Of a stretch of 64,000 bases of DNA, positions 59,424 to 64,000 are shown piece after piece. The notes below the pieces were generated by a model. The model was not told the origin of the DNA. It did not search any database and saw only the letters and a list, made by a program, of their open reading frames with translations. The stretch lies in assembly GCA_965206315.1 (NCBI GenBank), contig OZ242210.1, positions 2,604,001-2,668,000 on the forward strand, read 5' to 3'. Positions within the stretch are counted from its first letter, which is position 1. Every line of letters begins with the position of its first letter. The DNA is from Bin16 sp965206315 (GTDB lineage Bacteria; Chloroflexota; Dehalococcoidia; Lucifugimonadales; Australimonadaceae). The position numbers were made by a program, and so were the translations under genes.

Positions 59424-61196
59424 TCACCACACCCCCAGCCGGTTCCGCGACGCGCTGTCGTCCTCGTCATCATCCTGGTCCAGAGGCGGCGGCTCCGCGT
59501 ACGGCGGCGGGAGGTCATAGCCGTAGGCCTCGATGTGCGGCCTCGGCGGGGGGTCGCGCAGGAAGGGCTCGGCGCCCGTCCAGATGCCGAACGACGGCGG
59601 AACGAGGAACGCGAGCGCGAGTGCGTCGGCCTTGTCCGGCGAGGGCATGCCGCGTTTGCGCATCTCCGGCTTGCCTTCCAGCCGGATCTGCCCCGAACTC
59701 GAGATGTCGTAGCGCAGCCCGAGCAGTTGACCGGCCAGCTCCTCGTCGCGCGGGATGGCGATCAGCCGGCGCTCCAGCAGCCTGCGCAACTCCCAGAAGA
59801 TCTCCGATCGGCGGTTGAAGAAGCGCATCGGACGCTTGGCCGCGCCGCCGAAGTGGACGCCGTAGACCGGCGATCCAAGCTCACGAAGGCGGTCGACGAC
59901 GCCCCCGCCGACGCCGCCCTCGTCGACGAAGATCGCCTCCGCGTTCCACTCCCGCACCGCGCGACGCACTTCGAACACGAGGCGCATCGTGTCCATGCGC
60001 TCGAACGAGCGCACCGACAGCACACGCTGTCCCTGCCGCACGCAGATGGCCGACTTGTCGAAGCCGTACCGCGCCACGTCGACGCCGATGTAGACGGGCT
60101 CGTTGGGGTCGAAGAAGCCCTCACCCGCACTTCCAGTGCACCCTCTCCCGGGGGAGAGGTGACTATCGTCATTCCCGCCCTCACCGTCATTCCCGCGCAG
60201 GCGGGAATCTCGCAGCCCAGGGGAGGTAGGGGGCGAGGTTCCTGCCTCCGCAGGAACGACGGGTCCATCCCCACTCCCCGCCGGTACACCCTCACCCGCC
60301 GCACTGTCGTGCGCCGACCTCTCCCCGAGGGAGAGGTGTGTTTGACTCCCCTCGCCCGCGGATGGTTGGCCTGTTTGGCCCCCCTCGCCTTGGACGGTGG
60401 ACGTCTCCCACCGCTCCATGGCGGACTCCACCGCCTCGCGGCCTACGAGCGAGTCGTCGAGTGCGTCGGGGAACCGGGCGAGGACGGACGCGGCGTAGAG
60501 CGGGTGGTCCTCGCCGTAGTCGAGCGCGTACTCCTCGGCGTACTCGGGCGTGATCATGCCGCGCCTGCCGCCGCCCTCGCCGGTGAAGTTGGGCGTGTCG
60601 AACGCGGAGATGGCGATGCGGTGGTAGAAGTTCCGCTTCGCGTGGTGCGAGGCGTAGAACTCGCCGTCGCGCGAGAGCGCGTTGCCGACCAGCAGGAGGC
60701 GCTCCGGCTGCAGCCGCTTGATGGCGTCGACGTGCGCCTGCGGCATGGCGTGCGCCTCGGTGACGACAACGAGCAGCTCCGCCGCGTGGAAGCCCTGGAT
60801 GTTGAGCGCGTTGTTGGTCGAGAAGCCGAGCGCGAACCGCTGCTCGTCGATGCGGTACGCGTTCGTGAGCATCCGCCCGCTGAGCACGTCCGCGGCAGCC
60901 GCGTACGCCTCGCGCATCTCCCGCCACACGATCTCCTCGACCTGCCGCTGCGTCGGGCCGAGGGTGAGGGCCTTGCTCTCCGGGCGCGTCTCCAGCCACC
61001 AGAGCACGGCGCGGCCGGCAACCCAGTCCTTGCCGGAGCCGTTCGCCCCGACGACGCTGACGCGCCGGTTGTCGACGAGCGCTTCGAGCATCTCGGCCTG
61101 CTTCGAGTACGGCGTTCCGGTGCCGCCGAGCACGTCGGTCACGAACCCGACGGGGTCGTTCGCGTAGTGTGTAAAGTCCTCTGCCACGGCTACCAC
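59424..61196 (-). CDS. Phage terminase large subunit with in-frame repeat insertion
   Basis: 590 residues. The ATPase domain has Walker A GANGSGKD (residues 50-57), LGPTQRQVEEIVW and the Walker B-like LLVVVTEAHAM. The RNase H-like nuclease domain begins YIGVDVARYGFDKSA, followed by AIFVDEGGVGGGVVDRL and a final SPDKADALALAF Asp. Residues of about 286-360, between the two domains, are not protein-like but a translated cluster of A and B repeats (RDSRLRGNDG, VVPAEAGTS). Removal would leave about 515 residues, normal for TerL. Only terS-like and two unknown genes accompany it; no portal or capsid gene is seen. Confidence 0.85.
   Translation of the reverse strand: MVAVAEDFTHYANDPVGFVTDVLGGTGTPYSKQAEMLEALVDNRRVSVVGANGSGKDWVAGRAVLWWLETRPESKALTLGPTQRQVEEIVWREMREAYAAAADVLSGRMLTNAYRIDEQRFALGFSTNNALNIQGFHAAELLVVVTEAHAMPQAHVDAIKRLQPERLLLVGNALSRDGEFYASHHAKRNFYHRIAISAFDTPNFTGEGGGRRGMITPEYAEEYALDYGEDHPLYAASVLARFPDALDDSLVGREAVESAMERWETSTVQGEGGQTGQPSAGEGSQTHLSLGERSAHDSAAGEGVPAGSGDGPVVPAEAGTSPPTSPGLRDSRLRGNDGEGGNDDSHLSPGRGCTGSAGEGFFDPNEPVYIGVDVARYGFDKSAICVRQGQRVLSVRSFERMDTMRLVFEVRRAVREWNAEAIFVDEGGVGGGVVDRLRELGSPVYGVHFGGAAKRPMRFFNRRSEIFWELRRLLERRLIAIPRDEELAGQLLGLRYDISSSGQIRLEGKPEMRKRGMPSPDKADALALAFLVPPSFGIWTGAEPFLRDPPPRPHIEAYGYDLPPPYAEPPPLDQDDDEDDSASRNRLGVW
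60118..60340. repeat. A/B repeat cluster inside the terminase gene
   Basis: Order: B unit (CCCTCACCCGCACTTCCAGT ... GGGGGAGAGG), a half A unit, a full A unit (CGTCATTCCCGCGCAGGCGG), an inverted variant-A unit (GTTCCTGCCTCCGCAGGAAC), then another B unit. About 225 bases with no stop codon in the terminase frame. Confidence 0.8.
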
Positions 61197-61556
61197 ACCT
61201 CTCTCACCCGATTAACGCCCCGTTCCCGCCCCTACCCGTCATTCCCGCGAAGGCGGGAATCCAGAGGGGGTGTGGTGGGGGGGGGGTTAACATGAAAAGC
61301 CCCCTCGTGCTCTTCGCTGAGGGGGCAGCGTTCTTCCTGCGGCTCGTCCGCAAGGGTCGATGTGCGCGTTCTCTATCGCGCCCTACCATCGTGCGGCAGG
61401 AGCGTCATACCGCGCAAGTGGCGCGTGTCACAGTGGCATCAACATCGATGGGCAGGATGGGGTGTTGTGTAGGGGCGTCCCTCGTGGGCACCCTTGTCCT
61501 GGGCAGCCATAAAGGATGCCCCTACATCAGGCAGCGCCCAAGCGTAGGCGCCAACC
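61197..61556. other. Intergenic region with repeats; no gene
   Basis: A family-A unit at about 61236-61262, a strong hairpin GCCCCCTC ... GAGGGGGC near 61299-61326, and a D-type pair (TGTAGGGGCGTCCCTCGTGG and GGATGCCCCTACATCAGG) at about 61468-61532. Short open frames here have no protein character. Confidence 0.5.
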
Positions 61557-61979
61557 CTACTCTCTCACCAACTCGATGCGGTCTGCATAGCGGCGGAAGT
61601 CGGTGGTGTTGAACGTCAGCAGCCGACGCTCGCCGTGCGCCAGCATGGTCGCTACGATGTTGGCGTCGTGGACCTGCCGCCCTCCCATGGGGAATGCTCG
61701 GCAGAGTTCGAGCAGCGACGCGGTCACCAGTGGGCCGTCTTCGAGCACATCGAAATCGGCTATCAACCGCTCGACATCGTCGACCGCTTCCTCTCGCGTG
61801 ATGGCGCCAGGCCACGCCTGGGGCCGGGTGACCACAGAGAGATACTCACGCAGCACCTGACGGCTGATCCGCAGGGGTTCGGCGTTCTCCAAGGCACGCT
61901 CCAGCCGGCTCCTAGCGGCGTCGCAGTGTGGCGATTCGGAGAAGCGGGCGTAAACGAACACGTTGGTGTCTACGAACAT
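61557..61979 (-). CDS. PIN-domain toxin (VapC-like)
   Basis: 140 residues. MFVDTNVFVYARF carries the first Asp and Asn, VLREYLSVV the Glu, GGRQVHDANIVATML the second Asp, and LTFNTTDFRRY the last. Complete PIN RNase fold. It lies seven bases downstream of the antitoxin-like gene. Confidence 0.92.
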   Translation of the reverse strand: MFVDTNVFVYARFSESPHCDAARSRLERALENAEPLRISRQVLREYLSVVTRPQAWPGAITREEAVDDVERLIADFDVLEDGPLVTASLLELCRAFPMGGRQVHDANIVATMLAHGERRLLTFNTTDFRRYADRIELVRE

Positions 61980-61986
61980 CGGGGGG

Positions 61987-62394
61987 TTAGACCCTGTCCT
62001 CGTACATGTCCTCCCGCCGGAGACTCAGGCCTTCAGGCCACCGCGCTGTGGGATGGACCGGCCATATCTCGTCAAGGCTGAGTCTGCGACCCGGCTCCGA
62101 TCGCTCACGCTTCCTGAGCAGCAGGGTCTCGGCGTCCATGTTGACGTTCGCGGTTTCCCAGCCCGCCAGGGTCCACGCGAGCGATTGACTGTGGCCGTTG
62201 CCGTTGCTCTGGTTGCCCCACCAGGGGCGGTGCAGGCGTGCCGAGGCAGGCAGATCAAATCCCAACACCGACTCGATCTCACCGAAGGAAGTATTCCACT
62301 CCTGGGCAGAAAGGCTGCAGAGGTGCGCATACAGCTTTCGGTATTTGCCGCGTGCGGCCATCTCCCTGTATCGCTGTTCGCGAGCTATCGTCAT
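61987..62394 (-). CDS. Antitoxin-like protein with an N-terminal DUF7662-type domain
   Basis: 135 residues behind GGAGGGAGG. The first roughly 80 residues (GKYRKLYAHLCSLSAQEWNT, FGEIESVLGFDLPASARLHRPWWGN, LAWTLAGWETANVNM) match a small domain with the FxEIExxLGxxLPxSAR and WWxN pattern, known as a stand-alone nucleic-acid-associated domain. The last 15 (GLSLRREDMYEDR) are the usual C-terminal peptide of VapB/FitA antitoxins that occupies the PIN active site. It therefore looks like an antitoxin with an unusual DNA-binding part. Confidence 0.75.
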   Translation of the reverse strand: MTIAREQRYREMAARGKYRKLYAHLCSLSAQEWNTSFGEIESVLGFDLPASARLHRPWWGNQSNGNGHSQSLAWTLAGWETANVNMDAETLLLRKRERSEPGRRLSLDEIWPVHPTARWPEGLSLRREDMYEDRV

Positions 62395-62432
62395 CCGGAC
62401 CTCCCTCCTCGCTCCAATGCTACCCGTTTACC

Positions 62433-62461
62433 ATATTAGTTAGTTAGTGTATCCGGCGCAA
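62433..62461 (-). promoter_or_regulatory. Promoter of the antitoxin-toxin operon
   Basis: On the minus strand TTGCGC (62461-62456) and TAATAT (62438-62433) are 17 bases apart. The spacer contains TAACTAACTAA, a short direct repeat overlapping the -10, a plausible operator for autoregulation. Confidence 0.55.
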
Positions 62462-62474
62462 GGGCAATGCGGTT

Positions 62475-62640
62475 CACCCTCACCCGCTGCGCTACCGCGC
62501 CCCGACCTCTCCCAGAGGGCGAGGTGATCAGGTGGGCACCCACAAGGGGTGCCCCTACACCAGGCACCCCTCACCTATCTCGCCCCACCCCCGTGCCCTA
62601 CGGGTACTCTGGATTCCCGCCTTCGCGAGAATGACGGAGA
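62475..62640. repeat. Repeat cluster B, D and inverted A
   Basis: A B unit (CCCTCACCCGCTGCGCTACC ... CCAGAGGGCGAGG) to about 62523, a D hairpin (GTGGGCACCCACAAGGGGTG) near 62532, and an inverted A unit (GGATTCCCGCCTTCGCGAGA then ATGACGG) at about 62611-62638. The last overlaps the 3' end of the gene at 62598. Confidence 0.7.
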
Positions 62641-62987
62641 GGGGGTTGGAAGAGGGGGCGGCGGGCGGGGCAGCGGCAGGTCTTGCCGAGGTTCAGGAGG
62701 TCGCCCTCGGCCCAGGCGTGGACAATGGCCAGGACGATGCGGGCAGGATCGGGGGTACGTCCGGTCTTCGCGCACTGGCGGAGGTAGGCGTCGACGGGGA
62801 CGGGACTGAGGACGGGGACGCTCACGGCTCCCGCGGCCTCAAAGAGGTCCGCGAGGTCGGGCGGGTACTCGCCGCGCTCGACGGCTTCGGCCCAGCGGTC
62901 GACGTAGTCGTCGGCGATGGGTCTGAGCCTGGCCTGCGCCGCGAGGCAGCCGAGGTAGCGTTCCATGGCCCTGACGCTGCTTCTCAT
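62598..62987 (-). CDS. Hypothetical phage-associated protein with repeat-derived C-terminus
   Basis: 129 residues. The ATG overlaps the stop of the terS-like gene (ATGA). The first roughly 105 residues are helical (YLGCLAAQARLRPIADDYVD, DLADLFEAAGAVSVPVLS, VDAYLRQCAKTGRTPDPARI). The final 20 or so (PPLRHSREGGNPEYP) are family-A repeat read in frame, so the natural stop has been lost. No family recognised. Confidence 0.55.
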   Translation of the reverse strand: MRSSVRAMERYLGCLAAQARLRPIADDYVDRWAEAVERGEYPPDLADLFEAAGAVSVPVLSPVPVDAYLRQCAKTGRTPDPARIVLAIVHAWAEGDLLNLGKTCRCPARRPLFQPPLRHSREGGNPEYP

Positions 62988-63385
62988 CGCTGCTGCCTTA
63001 TGAGGGTGATGGCGTTCTCCAGCGTGTCCATCCGGCGTCGCGTTTCTCGCTGGTCGCGGACGCTCATCGACATGGAAAGGGCGGTCTTCGACGCGCGATG
63101 GGCCACGTTGGGGTTGTCGCTGTCCATCAATTGCTCGATGCGGACGGCTCCCTTGAGGGCGAGTCCCTCCAACTGGGAGAAGGCGAAGTCCGCGATGTTG
63201 TTGCGGATACGCTCCAGCTCGTCACGGAAGGCGGGCTCGTTCATCCAGCGCGTGAGGGTGCGCCTCGTGATCTGTGCGGCCTGCGCTCCACGCGTGATGG
63301 TGGGCTCGGACGCGACGTACGGAAGGGCGGCAGCCTGCCGCGGCGAAAGGGCAATCGTTCTCTCAGGTGAGACATTGTGAGACAT
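62984..63385 (-). CDS. Terminase small subunit-like HTH protein
   Basis: 133 residues from the ATG at 63385, with GGAGGAGG about 11 bases upstream. ALSPRQAAALPYVASEPTITRGAQAAQITRRTLTRWMNEPAF is the helix-turn-helix of phBC6A51-type small terminases. It is followed by a long helical part (DELERIRNNIADFAFSQLEG, VAHRASKTALSMSMSVRDQR) for oligomer formation. It recognises phage DNA for packaging with TerL at 59424. Confidence 0.75.
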   Translation of the reverse strand: MSHNVSPERTIALSPRQAAALPYVASEPTITRGAQAAQITRRTLTRWMNEPAFRDELERIRNNIADFAFSQLEGLALKGAVRIEQLMDSDNPNVAHRASKTALSMSMSVRDQRETRRRMDTLENAITLIRQQR

Positions 63386-63521
63386 CTCGGGACATACCTC
63401 CTCCAGGATTCGGCCCCGCGTCCGGCGGTGCGCCGGGCGACGGTGGGCCGTCGAGGACAGGGTAGGCAGAGCAGGGTCGTTCGGGCAATGGGCGGATGTC
63501 ACAAAGGTGACGCAACTTCGA

Positions 63522-63995
63522 CTATACGCCCATCCTACTTCCAACATCACTCTCGTATACCCATGAGAAGTCCGGCGGAGGGTCGGTCGGTTCCGCATCT
63601 CCGATAAAGACCCAAAAGGCCGACGCACACCTTATTGAGAGGCCATCATTCGGGCGAATCTCACTCCATAACCCGGTTTCTCCACCGTGAAACGTGAAAG
63701 CGCACCACCATCGCAGCCCAATGAGATACTCGTCCAGCGTAAGCAGGTCTCCTGTGTAGTCCCCTGCTCGCTGGAGATGCCAATCCACACATCCAACGAG
63801 GTTCCACCCTTCGCACAACGGAGGTTGGTATTCCTTCAGCGGGTCCAACATGGCGTCAATGGGACAAGCATCCATCGAGTGAACCCAGTAGCCATACCCT
63901 GCCTCAACCTGCTCCAGCATCCCTCTCCACGCGCCACCTTCCTCTCGAATCGCAGCCACCCACTCCCCGTCTCGATAACCCAAGACGACCGACAC
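63522..63995 (-). CDS. Probable surface-protein C-terminal fragment with WNLVG repeats (continues beyond window)
   Basis: 157 residues visible. The frame is open to the window edge, so the ATG at 63995 is probably internal. Segments VLGYRDGEWVAAIREEGGAWRGMLEQVEAGYGYWVHS, PPLCEGWNLVGCVDWH, LRWWCAFTFHGGETGLWSEI and CASAFWVFIGDAEP follow a pattern I associate with repeats in large exported Chloroflexota proteins (GYWV, WNLVG, FWVF), alternating aromatic strands. Function unknown. Confidence 0.6.
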   Translation of the reverse strand: MSVVLGYRDGEWVAAIREEGGAWRGMLEQVEAGYGYWVHSMDACPIDAMLDPLKEYQPPLCEGWNLVGCVDWHLQRAGDYTGDLLTLDEYLIGLRWWCAFTFHGGETGLWSEIRPNDGLSIRCASAFWVFIGDAEPTDPPPDFSWVYESDVGSRMGV

Positions 63996-64000
63996 CGAAG

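Noticed and set aside
33165..62640. Possible CRISPR arrays from many similar palindromes
   Set aside because: The units are not regularly spaced, lie singly or in mixed clusters, occur in both orientations and have no uniform spacers; no cas genes are seen.
62598..62680. The HSREGGNP-type C-terminus as a conserved protein motif
   Set aside because: It is the translation of an inverted family-A repeat and recurs in several false frames in the window.

Overview
The window is high-GC bacterial chromosome with dense coding on both strands. Its gene content (Rieske oxygenases, F420/FMN luciferase-like oxidoreductases, metal-dependent amidohydrolases, SDR enzymes, extradiol dioxygenases, tandem-cupin proteins, and lipoproteins with Pro/Thr-rich linkers) resembles Chloroflexota of the Dehalococcoidia/SAR202 type. 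That assignment is inference from gene content; no marker gene settles it.

Layout. 1-2.5 kb: hisG (cut by the window edge), hisZ and birA on the minus strand. 2.5-8.2 kb: an MFS exporter, tRNA-Gly(TCC), then Rieske oxygenase, small protein, bicupin and a second Rieske oxygenase. 8.3-16.8 kb: SRAP protein, LLM oxidoreductase, a cysteine hydrolase leading into a three-gene ABC exporter, a LigB-type dioxygenase, and an amidohydrolase with a small protein. 16.8-21.7 kb: a VOC protein, a TlpA-like thioredoxin with mutY, and facing it a tightly overlapping operon of an ArsC/Spx-like gene, mutL and rdgB. The ArsC-like gene has an in-frame TGA at its redox cysteine position, followed by a stem-loop that fits a bacterial SECIS, so it is read here as a selenoprotein. 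22-27 kb: a membrane protein and a bicupin-TctC-TctAB transporter operon. 27.5-30.7 kb: a Trm112-like protein and an iron-type ABC uptake pair behind a promoter with a perfect palindromic operator.

From about 31 kb the content shifts to single catabolic genes (LigB-LigA fusion, three SDRs, cysteine hydrolase, LLM, cupins, TenA-like protein, alpha/beta hydrolase, three amidohydrolases, amidase, quinone reductase). These are interspersed with several families of short palindromic repeats (called here A, B, C and D). The repeats are essentially absent from the first 33 kb. Two IS30-type elements have inserted at the same base and in the same orientation within family-A repeats. Two GIY-YIG nuclease genes are each bracketed by matched, inverted family-A repeats. 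Repeats have also entered coding sequence in frame, in a terminase gene and between a GatC-like domain and an amidase.

The last 5 kb hold an isolated pair of phage terminase genes with a PIN toxin and an unusual antitoxin between them, and the end of a probable surface protein that runs off the window. The catabolic genes together suggest aerobic or microaerobic oxidation and hydrolysis of aromatic or recalcitrant organic matter. The specific substrates cannot be read from the sequence.
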